From positions 1,860,001-1,924,000 of the forward strand of contig CM055615.1 in the NCBI GenBank assembly GCA_029379385.1: a stretch of DNA of 64,000 nucleotides. Direction: 5' to 3'. Below the pieces are notes generated by a model. The model did not search any database. It saw nothing but the letters and a program-made list of their open reading frames with translations, and had not been told where the DNA came from. A program made the position numbers and the translations under genes. Position 1 is the stretch's first letter. Every line of letters starts with the position of its first letter. Below are positions 13,411 through 26,107 of this stretch, piece by piece. The DNA comes from Quillaja saponaria (Eukaryota > Streptophyta > Magnoliopsida > Fabales > Quillajaceae).

Positions 13411-13464
13411 TCCTCATTTTACTGGGAACACTTGAGGATAAGTACTATTTGAGAATGAGGCATT

Positions 13465-13798
13465 TGATAGTTTAATAAAGGTATAAATGTAATGTTACAT
13501 GGGGAGGATATCTTTGTCATTTTCCTATCATTTAGTTACTGTTACCGTTATTTTCGCATCTGTAACCAGTGGAATTCTCATATCTGGAATGCTTGTTATC
13601 CATGTTGGATAACAGATGCACATATTGAGAGGCTTCATATAGCTTGTTTTCATTTATGTTTTGGTTGTCCGGATTTTTATAAGAATTCTTCCTTTTAGAT
13701 TCTTCTACTTATTCTTTCTCATCTTTTTTTTTTTTTTGGATATTTCCTGGTTCTCTAAAATTTCATTTACAACCTCCATTAAACTTTAGTTCCTATCA
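13465..13798 (+). repeat. Right LTR of the Gypsy element
   Basis: 334 bp, TGATAG to CTATCA, homologous to 8522-8861. The run of purines just before it (GAGAATGAGG, 13451-13460) is a plausible polypurine tract. Confidence 0.9.
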
Positions 13799-15990
13799 GG
13801 CTCGATATGATCCAAATCAGAGTCGGTGTTTTGCTTATGGCCATTGCCAATGGCAGAGGCCACTGTGTTACTCATTTTTTTTACGAATCTATTTTGACAA
13901 AATGGACATTTGAACTTTATTTCCATGATGGGATTCTTTGAGAACACATAAATACCTTGTTGTAATTGCTTCCTCCATTTTTTGTGTTTATTTTCTGTGA
14001 CAACCAAAGCAACAAAAAAAATATTATTTTTGGAACAAGAACTAAAATAAGGATGATGAATTCATAAACTCAATTCACCATTGTTACTTTTCTTTTCAAG
14101 CTAGCTCAATCTGCAATTTGTCTAATGTAGCTATGTTTTTCTTGATAAAATTAGAAAAGTTAGGGTAAATTCATAAAAAGAAATAATAATTAGATTCTAA
14201 ACGTAATTATTTGAAGTTACTCTTACTCCAGTTTAAGATAAAAATATATATAAGATTCTGATTCACTCATTAAAAATAAATGGTGAGATTGATAGTCATA
14301 TGTGTCGGATATTTAATACACCACTTTTGTAACGGGATAATATATAATTCTCCTTCCAATAAGTCAATGTTTATTAAACTATATGATACTGGATGATATA
14401 ACCTTTTCAAGATAATAAAAAAATACAAAATATTAATGCATGGAAGAAGAAAAACAAAAAAAAAAAACCTAGCACTAACTTAATCAATAAAGGAAATTGT
14501 TTCCTCCATCTCGAATTTGAAACTCTAACCATTTTTTTTTTTATGGAAGCAAAGTCTTTTTCTATCTCACATAACATCGAAGGGCTGCAACTTTTCACCA
14601 TATCACCATTATTCGTGTATTTTTAGCAAGCTAATAATGTCAAGCCCAATCAGTAGTTTAATTTGCAAATATACATGTTAAAAACCCATCAAAATTTCAA
14701 CTAAATAAGAATCAAGTATCAGTATCAATAGTGACTTTGGTGACTTTACAAAGATACGAGCTAATGAGTTAACTCGTTACAATTTCAACTAATTAAGAAT
14801 CAAATTTTGATAGCGACGTGCAAAATAAAAAAATGCTAGAGTTCTTTTAGAATTCTTGACAAAATCAGCTAATTTGATTAAAAATAATCTTGAATGACAT
14901 AAATAGAAAAAAAAAAAAAAAAAAGATTGTGAACAACTGATTAAAAAATAAAATTCAAGATGATATAAAATTGCATGAAACAAAGCAGTAGTTATACTAT
15001 TTTCTATTATATTTTAGTGCTAGTTAGAGATTCTATTTTATTTTCACAAAAAAAATTAAAAAATTCAACTCTGTATTGATATGGCTCCATTTTCCCAATG
15101 TGGGATTCGCCGTAAGAGAATATTGCAAAATTTTCTGAGTGCTCCATAGAATCAGATATGACCACAGATCAGTACACCTTCGTCCGCTGCTGTCTCCTCA
15201 CTCTCTACCTCATCGGATCCCCCAACCTTCATCTCCCTCATATTCCTTCGAGCCCCATATGGCAAACTAATGTCTTCAAACCCGAACCAGGTTGACGCGG
15301 ACAAATGTCCGGGTCCAGGTCAATCCTGGTAAAAATATATATATTATATATATATATACAATAATTTGATGTGAAATAAGAAATTAAAATAATATAATTT
15401 ATTTTAAACTTTTTATTTAATTAATTTTTTTATATTTTTTTTAATTTAAGAATCTTGAAATTATATTGTTATTTTGAGATTTTGGCCTAATTTAGCTCAG
15501 GATATCACTTGAGTCACAGTCTAATCTATTTAACTGGTTGGTCTGGCCAAAATTTTAAATATTATGAAAGACACCACTATTCTAGATATAATTTTTTAAT
15601 AAGTGTTCTAATACTGTATTTGATAAGATTTTATAAATAAAAATTTTATATTATTTATTATAATAATTAATTATAATTTTAGTATTATTTAATACATAAA
15701 TTATTATTTTCAAAAAATTTAATTATTAATATCATATTGATTATAATTTAATACATGCTAAACACCAGTTAAATAAATCAAATCACTAATTCTCATCTAC
15801 TTATTTAATCGGACCTGCCTCTACCCACTGCGCCTCATTGTTACGGGTCGGATAATAATTTAACATAGTCTAGAGGTAATAATCTCATATTGATTGTATA
15901 CCCAACTTAATATAAATTTATAAAAAGGTGGGTACTCGCTTTTGGGATAAATTTTACTCTACTTAACGAGTACAAGGATGGAGCAGTTTT
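13799..15990. other. AT-rich intergenic DNA
   Basis: Mostly AT-rich, with no gene I can support. Immediately right of the Gypsy element on the minus strand (13786-14007) is a 73-codon frame containing KFKCPFCQNRF, with a Cys-x2-Cys pair. A GC-richer island near 15150-15320 carries a 46-codon plus-strand frame starting at 15158. Neither is recognised. Confidence 0.5.
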
Positions 15991-16420
15991 TGATGGGTCC
16001 CGTCCTCAAAGTCAAAAAGGTTGAGACAAATATTAATTGACTTGCAGGTACAATAATAGGCCTGCAGGTGCATGTGTATGCTAAAAGAAAAATATGGCCA
16101 AGCAGTAGTGCACTGCTTGACTTTGTTAACGCGTTATGCAACTTCTGTATGTGTGATAATTGTGAAATTATTATTTTGGGTATATTTTTATATTGAATTG
16201 TTTATTTTGATGATATTTATATATTTTTAATAATAACTGAAGCAGATTTATTTATATCTTTATTATTATTAAAGCAAAAATTTTGCTAGGAATTTGTTTC
16301 CTAATTTTTCTCTCAACTTCAAAGAATTTTTTACTTAAGTTTAGTAATTTTTTTATTTTTTTTGTGATATTTATTTTTATGATTTGTTGATCAATTAATT
16401 ATTCTGTTGAAAGCCCAACA
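15991..16420 (+). mobile_element. Probable solo LTR, copy A
   Basis: The stretch starts TGATGGGTCCCGTCC and ends AAAGCCCAACA. It shares both terminal blocks and an internal GATAATTGTGA with 28958-29721, as two members of one LTR family would. The flanking 5-mers GTTTT (15986-15990) and ATTTT (16421-16425) match at four of five. No internal region or second LTR lies adjacent, so a solo LTR left by recombination fits best. Confidence 0.5.
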
Positions 16421-16730
16421 ATTTTAATGGTAAGTTTTACCCTAATCTTTTACCAATTGTGAAATCCAACCGAAAATGGCTATTGATTTTCCGTTGAGTG
16501 TGGCATTGATGGCATTTGGTTTCAATCTCTTGAATACTTATTTGCAAGCTAGAAGATGGGTCTCCCACTATAAGGATTATGAAAGTGATAGGTGGTTTCG
16601 GGGTGGTACGGTGGTGAATATTTGGTCAGATTGAGTTTTGGTTGGGCTGAAAAAGGAAGGGAAAGGGTTAAGGTGCCAAGGGGAGGGTTGACTTGGTGAG
16701 TTGTACAATTTATTTTAGGGAGATTGTGGA

Positions 16731-17648
16731 GGGATTTTTAGATAAATGGCCAACTCTCAAATATTAAATATAAAATGATAGATTTAAAAATTTATTATCT
16801 AAAATATAGTAAATTTAGAAACCGGATTTATTCTTTCTCCTTGTTAGTAACCTTCTCTCCCCACTTGTCTGGCTTGTCAATGCATTGAGAATCACTCGTC
16901 CAATCAATGCATTTTCTTAAATTCGGTTAATTATGTTATATAATAATTTATGTAAAAAAATATATTTAAAATTGATGATATATTTTAAATTTATAGTATA
17001 TGATATTTTTAAATTTTAAAATATATGATATTTTTAAAATTTAAAGTTTATGAAATTTTTTCAATTTATAGTGTATGATATTTTTAAATTTATAGTGTAT
17101 GATTTTTTTTAATTTATAGTGTATGATAATCTTTTAATTTATAATGTATGATATTTTTTTAATTTAAAATGTTTGATATGTTTTAAAGTTAATTTTTTAT
17201 GAAATAAACATATCAGGGATTTTAAATTTTAAAAAAAATATCATACACTATAAATTGTAAAAATATCATACACTACAAATTGAAAATTTATCATACACTA
17301 TAAATTTAAAAATATCATACAATTTAAATTTAAATAATATCATCCAATTTAAATTAAAAAAATATCATACATTATAAATTAAAAAAATTATCATACACTT
17401 TAAATATATTTTTTTATATAAATTATCATACAACATAGTTAACCAAATTTACAAAAATGCCACTAAGAAACAGGATTTACAAATTCGGTTTCTCAATACA
17501 TTGATACGCTGGACGAGTGGAGAGATAAGGCTACTAACAAGAAGAGAGAAATCTAGTTTCTAAGTTTACCACATTTTGGATAATAAGTTTTTAAATCTAG
17601 TACTTTGTATTTAATTTTTGAGAATTAGACCCATTTGTTCAAAAACTC
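16731..17648. mobile_element. MULE-type foldback MITE, 918-bp palindromic element
   Basis: Nearly the whole element is an imperfect inverted repeat centred near 17200. The left arm begins GGGATTTTTAGATAAATGG and the right arm, reverse complemented, GAGTTTTTGAACAAATGGG. The arms continue to match through CTTGTTAGTA, CTCTCC-type blocks and GGTTAA-TATGTT. The direct repeat GATTGTGGA flanks it exactly (16722-16730 and 17649-17657), a 9-bp target duplication as made by Mutator-like elements. No transposase frame is present. The inner part of each arm is a minisatellite of roughly 25-bp units of the form TTTTTAAATTTATAGTGTATGA (left) and its complement (right). Confidence 0.85.
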
Positions 17649-17659
17649 GATTGTGGAGT

Positions 17660-18250
17660 GGCTTGCTTGGGCAGTTATTATATTGTCTTGAAAGTAATTT
17701 TTTCAAGAGCTGATATGTCAAATTTTTGGATTTGGAAGAATGAAGAAAGGAAGGAAATTAGTACTTCAAGTTACAAATTTTTTTTCCTTGCTACAAGAAA
17801 ACTTTTTCTAACTATTTTTTACTCTTTTATTGTGGCATACATGAGGTTTATAAATTGGTTCTAAGCCTAATTATTTTTTTACTTGCTTATTATGATTAAG
17901 TATTATCTTATTCTCTGGCAGCAAAAAGAAAAATAACAAAAAATAAACTAGCTACTATAAGCAAGTCTGGAAAAATATTCAGCTCATACACAAACCAAAA
18001 TATTTTGACATATCTAGATGTAAATTATTAGCTTCCCTTACACTCATGCAATCTATACAAACATTTCTGAATCTATAAAATAGAGAAAGGCATACGATTT
18101 TTAACCAAAACAAAAGAGGGAGAGAGAAAATGTAGCAGAGAATGGACAATGATGCAGATAAATTAGAATTCCTAACGTTAACTAGAAAAATTCTGGCTCC
18201 AAAAACAAATGCAATATTTTTCCCAATATTTTTCTCTTCTTTTCATCTTC
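17660..18250. other. Intergenic DNA downstream of accA
   Basis: The plus-strand 68-codon frame at 17658-17864 has no recognisable features. I see nothing else apart from the probable accA 3' end near 18250. Confidence 0.4.
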
Positions 18251-18835
18251 ATTGAATGATGGCTGAAAATATCGGCAGTCATGCTGTATTTCCTGATGTT
18301 CATGCAATAGTCAAAGCTGGCAAAAGATGGCCGCAGCTAGCAGCTGAAGACAGTACTTGTTTATCTGAAAGACATTGGTGCAGTTTCCACGTATTCGTTG
18401 ATTAAATTGCACCTGTATGAAGGAATCAGCATCATATCAGCAGAACACTAAATAAACACCGGCACCACACAATGAAGTTTAGGATGAGAAAAATTGCAAT
18501 GCAGGGCAAGAAAAATCTTCATATTATGCAAATGGATTTAAAGCTATTGTAATTGTTATTTCATTCTATCCTTCTTATTCAGAACTGAGAAAAATTTATC
18601 TTAAAATAAAGCTAACATGCATTGCAAGTTATTACTTACTTGTATATAGATTTGAACTTTCTGGATAGTTGAAAAGACCAACAATGCAATTTAGTTTTAG
18701 GGATCTGAACTTGCATTTCTCTCAAAGAGGCTACGGAATGCTTACAAATATGAAAAGTTTTCTTTAAATTTAAATAATCCTGAACAGAAAGCAACGAGAG
18801 ATACAAAACATAAATTAGCAATAGACGAACTCACA

Positions 18836-21800
18836 TTAAGCGAAGGTCGGGTTTGTGCCAATCTTTTCTCTCCATTCATCATTGGTGCAATTATATTGTT
18901 CTGGACTTTCCTTTTTCAAACTTCCATTAAATTCTCCAGAATATTCAACTACGCTGGAAATCTCCGACTGCAGCTTTTCGTGCTCCTCTTTTAAGTGAGG
19001 AGCATCAACAGCCTCAACAAGGCTCCTCTTAATTTGCTGCTCCAAAGCTGCAATTCTATTTTTTGATGCCAAATCAGGTGATTTTCCTGCCTTTGCAACC
19101 TCCATCTTCAATAACTCTATCTTGCTCTTCAGATCTGATGAGTTTAGGGCATTTTCTATTCTCCCATTGATTTCTTTGTTAAGTTCTTCTATCTTTGGCT
19201 TAAACTCTGAAACTGAATCCTCCTGACTGATTTCAATTGCCTTAGTTTTTACAACATCAACATCTAAGCCCAATAACTTCAAAGCATTAGCTAGTTCCAA
19301 CTCTATTTCTTTTTTAAATTCTGATATTTTCTTCTTCAGCTCATCGTCCAAATCACCAAGTGCAGACACACCAGAGCTTCTAATTGCAGCCATTAATGCC
19401 TCTTGTTTCTCCTTTATATCAGGGCGACTAAGGACATCTCTAAATTTTGTATTGACTTCATGCTTCAACGTGGCAGCCTTATTGTTCCTGTCAGAAAGAG
19501 ATTTCGCTTCAGATAATTCTTTGAACATGTCAAGCTTATTCTTCAGCCTTTCATAATTAGGAGCAGCTGATAGTGCCTGGTTGAAGTCCTCAGTAAGCTT
19601 CTTAATCTTGTCATTAAGAGATGGTTGAATCAGTTGGTCTTGTGAATTTGCTTTTGAAAATTCCTGCTGCAGCATCACCAACCTGTCTTCCAAGCCAGTG
19701 GCTTTAACTGCCTCGGAATATTCATGATCTATCTCCTTTTTCAGTTTTTCTATAATCTTATCCAATGCTGGAGGCTCAATTGAGGATTGCTTGGCTTTCA
19801 AAATTTGCTGTTTCAGTTTTTCAACCTCTCCCACCAATTCAACATCTATAGTCATCTCCTTAGCAATGGGTTCTTCCTTCTTTTTCATGTTGGCTTTCCT
19901 CTTAGGTTCTATAGGAATTCCTTCCTGGAACCCACCAATTTTTCTGAACTTGAGCATGCGATGCCTTAGCAGTTCTTCTGTATTCATCTTGTTGAGCTCC
20001 TATAGGATGGAAAAGTCAAAGATCTAAATTAACATATGCTTGTACACAGTTGATTTTGTAGAACATATGTTGCATATGGCACTTACATCCATTGAGTCAT
20101 TGATTGCAGTTTTTATCTGTTGAGAGGTCCACAATGGATCTGCATGTGCACCACCAAGTGGCTCCTATTTAAAACACATGGAAATTTCATTAAGATGTGA
20201 GAAAAGACCACAAAATACTAACAAGGAAACAAAGTGAAGCAAATTTCAGCAGCAGTTACCAGGTAGTAGAAATTATCATAATATAAATAAAAAAATATTG
20301 AAGTCAAATGCTACAAACAGAAACCCAATGTTGAGTCACAAATGATAATGGTGAAATTTAAGAAACTGCCCCATAGGGTGATATACAAATGTCTAAAAAC
20401 CTATATTTCAATCTCATTTAGTACTTGGGGAAGATACCTACTAAAGTGGTATCCTGAATACCCAAATTAGATAAGCCATAGAAGGGAGAAAAAGAAAAAG
20501 GACAAGGAAAGAAATTGAGAGTAACGATATATCTGATAGATTATTACAGGGATAACACCATCAGCAATTTGCAGTTTGCACAGCTCGGTAGCTGTGATCT
20601 TCAGCTTCTCAGCAGCCTGCAAAGGGGAAAATAAACAATGACGTATACTTTTAATTCAAACTCCACTGACAAGCCCAAGTATAGAGTCCGTATAAACCTT
20701 TGGGGAAGCTTTAGCACTCTTCCACAAGATTGCTGCACATGCTTCTGGACTAAACCATGAAAGAAAGACCAGACAAACAAAAGAACAGATTAGAGCTTGA
20801 AAGATATAATTCATTAAAACGAGAAACAGAAACAAAGCCATTTTGGACACTCACCTATTACAATATGACCATTGTTAGGCCAAAAAGGGGCCAACAAAAA
20901 AGAGTGACAGTTGATAGGAATTGAAAGGGAAAACATTGATGTCTCTTGTCAGTGGTATTAAGAGCGACTATCAACAGCTTTATTCAAATCCAAAAGCCTT
21001 TCCTTTCCCCTTTGGGTGTGGCTCAAGTTTAGGACTATCAAAGCTAAATCTCGAACACACAGCATGTGTAATCAAACAGCCTCCAGGTATGCAACTGAAA
21101 GCAGAGCATAACAATCTACCCCTTTCTAAAATTACTTGACATTATCTTACAAGTATTGTTACGCTCGTAAAATTTTCATTGCTCAAAAGGACAGTCACCT
21201 ATGGTGCCAATGACTAAATTTATATGGTCAGAGAAAAAACCTAATCTCTTGCTGCAGTACGATCAAATCAAGTAGGCACTTAATTTATTTTGTTTGTTCG
21301 ACACGTCACTGATCCTAACAGCCAATCTTTGACGACCAGATTAGAATATCATTGATGAAAATTGCAATTCAAATTAATAAAGTCACAACAATTTTACAGT
21401 ATTTGTCCCAAGGCAAAATTTGTGGTCATTCACCAATACTGTTTGTTGCCTGTTCTAATTCCCTTAATAGTACCATCAGGACATATTATGTGCTTATATA
21501 CTGCTTTGTCTAACAACTGATATGTCACTCCAGATCCAGAAAAATGCCTTTTCACCAAGTAACTTAAGGAAAGTTTAATACATTCATTATTTATACAAAT
21601 CATGATGAAATAATCTTTTTAGTCTAAATACAAAAGCTACCATGGCATAAACCATACAGAATTCAGAGCAAGCGGAAAAAGATTGAAAAGTGCCACATTT
21701 TCTATCCTGTATCACAAGAGGGGAAAAAAAACAGATATTAATACTCAAATGGATCCTTTAGGTATAGACACAACTATTTTGACAGGATAAAGACTTTTGA

Positions 21801-24262
21801 GGAATATAGGCATGGAAACAGCCTCTTTGCAAAATGTAAGGAAAAAGCTGCGTATATGTGCGCCCACCCTCCCCCTACCCCCGCAATAGCCGGGGAGCAC
21901 TTTGTGCACCGGGTGAGCCTTTTTTTTTTTTTTTAATAAATTATCCAACTTGAAGATACACAGAACTACAAGGCCTCACATTATCAGGATACAGAGTTGT
22001 AGCCCAACAGTATGTGACAGTAATTCACCAGATTAATAAGACATGGTATCATACTATTAAGTCATTGCATTTCTCATGTTTTTAGAGAAGTGATGACTGT
22101 AGCAGGAAGCACACATGAGAGGAGTCTACAAAGTTCTGAGCTAGGGTCAACGATAACATGATCCCAATCATATGTCTTGGAGCAACTTTTAACTTCTCTC
22201 TAATTGGCCATAAATAAGAATGATATTTTTGCTAGCATGAATCACATGATAATATAAACACTTCCACAATTCCCATCCAATATGCAGCAGAAAAATAGAA
22301 GAGAGGCTCATCACTGAAAGAATTATTTTCCCTATGTTTAGAACTTGCCTAGAGAGAGAAGAAAACTTGAGTTACCTGGCAACATAGAAAACTGCGTTTT
22401 CAAGCATTAACAATTTATTAGCACAACCAATGGCAAGGGCACCACCAGAACCACCTTCCCCCATAACTATGGAAACAATTGGTACCTTCAGACCAAACAT
22501 AGTCCTCAAATTGTGAGCAATGGCTTCACCCTGCATACATGTAAAGCAATTAACTCCACTGGCCCAGTAATAAGACAGAGCGAAGGTAAGATTTTTAAAT
22601 ACACTTGTAAACTTACTTGGCCTAATTCCTCAGATTTAAGGTCTGCATATGCCCCTGGTGTGTCAATGAAAGTGACTATAGGGAACCCGTGGTGATCTGC
22701 ATAATACATCATACGAAGAGCCTTCCGGTAACTGTTTAAAATCCAAGATTTATCACTAGTGTCAGATGCTTTTGACTGTCCAACTTTATTAAATTGAAAA
22801 AAAAAAATCATTATTGACTTATTCCATTAAAAACTGGTAAATTTCTTAATACTACAATGTTGCAGACATACCCATGGGGAGTAGGCATCCCAAAGTTACG
22901 CTGAATGTTCTCTTTAGTGTTTCTACCCTTTTGGTGACCTATGAACATGTACCTTTTACCATCTATGGTTCCTATACCAGTGACAATTGCAGGATCATCA
23001 TACCCTGCCCGATCACCATGAAGTTCCACAAACTATAAAAAAAATAAAAATGAAACATTTATTCATTTAAGTGATTCCATATCCATAAATCATAGGATCA
23101 ACAGAACTTAATTTTCTAGAGGCAAGAGACGATATATAAGAGTAAAAAGAGATAAAAAGTAGGAGACCTTTTCAGTTATATTAAACACATGATCAAGGAA
23201 AGTTGGCCTGTTAGGATGCCGTGCAATGTTCACACGCTGTATGGGAGTCAGACGTGTATATAAATCCTTTAAAGCCTGTAAACACAAAGGGAAATGGTGA
23301 GAAAAGTCATTAGTGGTATGACCACATTTATCAATTGTAATTCAAACTTTAAGAATAAGTAAAAACAAGGAAAGTTAAACTATAAAAGATAAGAAGCACC
23401 AAAAAAAAGTATAACCACTTTCACTATATGTAGAGAAAATCCATTAGCAATTCATATAAAAGTAAAAGAGAACCTAGAAATAGGATTTGCGGCAAGGCAA
23501 AAATAATTCATATCAGGACAATTTGGGCAGAAAGGCCTAGTATCAGGCTATCAGTTGCTTTCCATACTTCCCACTGAGAATCTAGAGCACTTCAATTACT
23601 AGAAAAGATGAAATGATCAGGTAATTCAATCTCTTAAATAACCAATATTTTGTAATTCCCCCACAGCATAACTAGTACAGTGTTAGAACGATTCTCAGTA
23701 ATGTAACATATTCAAATAAACGACTGTCGTCAAAATCAAAGGATATACTTATCAAACCTGAATGTATTTATTCTCTAGTGAGGTGATCTGATCACTGAAA
23801 TCCAAACCAGTTTCATCTGCCATCTTCCGCACCTACACTCAAGAAAAGTAGCACAGTCTTTAAGGTAAGACAGAAACTTCTCAGTTAAAAACTTAAAATA
23901 AAACAAGCCACATAGTAAATTGGAAATTACATCAATGATTTTCTTCTCTAGCTGAACAAGCGGTCTCTCAAAATCTAAAGTGACAGGCTTTTGCTTCTCC
24001 TTCAATGGCTTGAAATGAGAAAGATGAAAAAGCACTCCGCCTTTAACATTGGGATCGGGATTATCGGGCCAGGGATACTCATGCTTCTTCACCTTCCTAA
24101 GCTTCGCAGCAACAGTAAAATCCCTGCTCTTAATCCCAATCGCGCCCTTCCTAGGGCTTTCAAAGGAACCCCACTGACACCATTAGTCGAACTCCTTAAA
24201 ATATCCGAAGCCGAAGTTCCAGTTCCAGTAAATGCAACTGGAGCATGAGAGACAGAAGCCAT
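18836..24262 (-). CDS. CAC3: Acetyl-CoA carboxylase carboxyltransferase subunit alpha, plastid
   Basis: Alpha subunit of the plastid heteromeric acetyl-CoA carboxylase, which with the plastid-encoded beta subunit moves CO2 from biotin to acetyl-CoA for fatty-acid synthesis. Coding exons: 24262-23931, 23832-23758, 23275-23168, 23032-22872, 22731-22617, 22530-22376, 20749-20698, 20616-20548, 20164-20087 and 19999-18836. If one base is restored in exon 1, they sum to 769 codons plus stop, the length I recall for Arabidopsis. Residues 1-60 are a Ser/Thr/Ala-rich transit peptide. The crotonase-like core holds [31 protein letters not shown] and [14 protein letters not shown]. From residue 400 on is a long Lys/Glu coiled coil peculiar to the plant subunit. 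Exon 1 is out of frame by one base: the start frame runs to LGRARLG and the core frame begins [11 protein letters not shown]. The break falls at or near a CCC run (24135-24137). A 3' UTR intron seems likely (exon resumes near 18410). Confidence 0.93.
21812..21934 (+). mobile_element. Au-type SINE, 5'-truncated
   Basis: On the plus strand the sequence has, in order, GGAAACAGCCTCTTTGC, AAGCTGCGTATA, CCCCCGCAATAGCCGGGGAGC and TTTGTGCACCGGGTGAGCC, followed by a T-run. This order and ending are those of the widespread angiosperm Au SINE body. The tRNA-like head with A and B boxes is missing. It sits in accA intron 6 in antisense orientation to the gene. Confidence 0.75.
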
Positions 24263-24329
24263 TCTCTGAACCCCTCAGCTCAAATTTCGTCAATTACACC
24301 CCAAAATCTCAAATTTTCCTCCAGTACTC

Positions 24330-24610
24330 CTGCAAAACTACAATTAGAAACTACAAAAAAGAAAAAGGAATCATAGAATAATGTGAACAGCTATAATAGA
24401 TTAAGAAAAAGGAAAAAAATCCAAACTTTTTCATATGCTTAGCTCCAAAAACTCTCAACTTACACAACTAAACTAGGTTTATTTCAAATTTCAGCTTCAT
24501 TACTTCATTTATTAATTTATAATAGAATTAATAAGAAAAAAAAAAGGAGATTCTCTATTTTCTCGGGAAATTGAAGAAAAAGAGAACTGGGTTTTCTCGG
24601 AAAAAATTAC
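24330..24610 (-). other. 5' UTR intron of accA
   Basis: On the minus strand, CTCAGTCAG|GTAATTTT gives a donor and TTTTGCAG|GAGTACTGG an acceptor. This leaves a short untranslated leader exon right of 24611 and joins it about 67 bases upstream of the ATG at 24262. Leader introns of this kind are common in plant housekeeping genes. Confidence 0.6.
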
Positions 24611-24949
24611 CTGACTGAGAATTTGGAAATCTCTGGATTGGAAGACGATCTCAAATCAAATAGAAATGGAAGAATGCTTAGAAGGGGGAGATGATTATTA
24701 AACAATGAGAGAGAAAATGGAACATCGTAGAGATCGTCAATGAAGAAGGGGAAGTTGTTTGTTAGCTTTGGTGGGTGTTTTGTTCAAAGAAATAGAAAGA
24801 AAGAGTGCGTGGCCGATGGGCGATACTTCTTATGAGAGTATGAAAGGGACAGTTGTGTATTTGTGTTTTGCTATTATGAGCCAGCTTTTTTCGGTTTGGC
24901 CGTTAAAAGAGGAAAAAAAATAAAATCAGTTATTTTTGGTTATTATCTG

Positions 24950-24976
24950 CACGTGCATACTTCGGTTGCTCACGTG
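24950..24976. promoter_or_regulatory. Paired G-boxes upstream of accA
   Basis: Two palindromic CACGTG hexamers lie at 24950-24955 and 24971-24976, with starts 21 bases apart (about two helical turns). They are about 340 bases from the end of the leader intron donor, in the accA promoter region. A third CACGTG is at 25681-25686. G-boxes bind bZIP and bHLH factors in plants. No promoter activity is shown here. Confidence 0.45.
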
Positions 24977-26107
24977 ACACTGTCTTAAAATCGATTCCTT
25001 CCATTATCTCTCACCTTGGGACCTCCAAATTGTTTGGAAGTTGCGTATTAGTATTTTAGTTAGATAGCTTTAAGGTGAATATAGTCTAAAAATGAACGTT
25101 TGTTAGGTTAGCTAATTCGAGTAGATTTTTTTTTATAAGACTGTAAAATCAAGATTTTCTTTTTTTATGAAAAATGATGTCTTGAAACTTATTCTTATCT
25201 TATATAATAAAAAAGTTGTTTTTATTTTTTGTAACTTATTAGCTATATGACGAGAGCTAATTTTTTTTCTTCTCTTTTTATGAATCTCTCATTTCTTATG
25301 AATCTCTCATTTTTTATGAAGACAAAATTAAATTGTATAAATTCTTATAATTATTACATTATTTTTTTTATAAATATAATATATCTTCTTAATTATTAGA
25401 ATGATTATTCAAAATAAGAAGTTATTGTAATTGTTAACGATTAATACTCTTACGAATAATTTATTATATTAGTTTAGTGTATTAATCAATATTTATAACT
25501 ATAATTTGAAGGTTTCAGTTTATCTAGTTAAATGAAGACATTATTTTTAATAATTAATTTACTTTAATAAAACGTGAAAATATTAGTTTAATAACTAATA
25601 AAAAATTAAGCTTAAAGATCTCATTTCAAACCCCAACCATAGCTAGTGATTTATCTTTCACCTAAAGACAAAAAAAGCAGCACGTGACATGCACGTTGAG
25701 AAGGTGAAGAGATGATAAAAGATAGTAGTAGGAAGTGGGAAGCAAAGCAACAGGTCAGAGATTCTACATGACATCCCAGATCCCACCTCCACTTGTCTCT
25801 CATATTCTTCGTCAGCAGGTCAGTAGTGTTCGTTGTTTGATTTCATGGCGAATAAGTTTTAAATGTCAAGTTTGACAAATTTCACTTGTTCTGTCATGGA
25901 GGTTTTATTTCTTTCACTTTCTCAGCAAACAAACAGTGTGCTAATAGAAATTCAAGTAGGAACAGCCAGACACTACCTTGTATTTGTAATTTTTATCTGT
26001 CACTCATTTTCGTTAATATCACCATAAATTGTTCTTGAGCAATTACAAAATGGGTCTGCAAAATTCTTCCCAGCTCGTTCAATTGCTACTCCAAACTCAA
26101 AAGCACT
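24977..26107. other. Intergenic DNA between accA and the LTR element
   Basis: AT-rich to 25620, then of more mixed composition. I see no coding frame or RNA gene. Sequence on the two sides of the 26108-28627 element would be contiguous without the insertion. Confidence 0.4.

Larger units (their letters stand above)
8522..13798 (+). mobile_element. Ty3/Gypsy chromovirus LTR retrotransposon, degenerate
   Basis: This is a complete but decayed element of 5.28 kb. It has LTRs at both ends, a tRNA-iMet-type primer binding site, gag, protease, reverse transcriptase, RNase H, integrase and a C-terminal chromodomain, in that order. Integrase after RNase H places it in Ty3/Gypsy, and the chromodomain makes it a chromovirus. 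The LTRs begin TGATAG and the right one ends CTATCA. Frames are interrupted many times, so it cannot be autonomous now. The flanking 5-mers are CTCTC (8517-8521) and GGCTC (13799-13803), which match at only three of five positions, so the target duplication is uncertain. Confidence 0.95.

Noticed and set aside
8517..13803. Clear 5-bp target duplication for the Gypsy element
   Set aside because: CTCTC and GGCTC agree at only three of five positions, so it is not claimed.
15158..15298. 46-codon frame in a GC-richer island
   Set aside because: Short, no homology, no splice partners; mentioned only as context.
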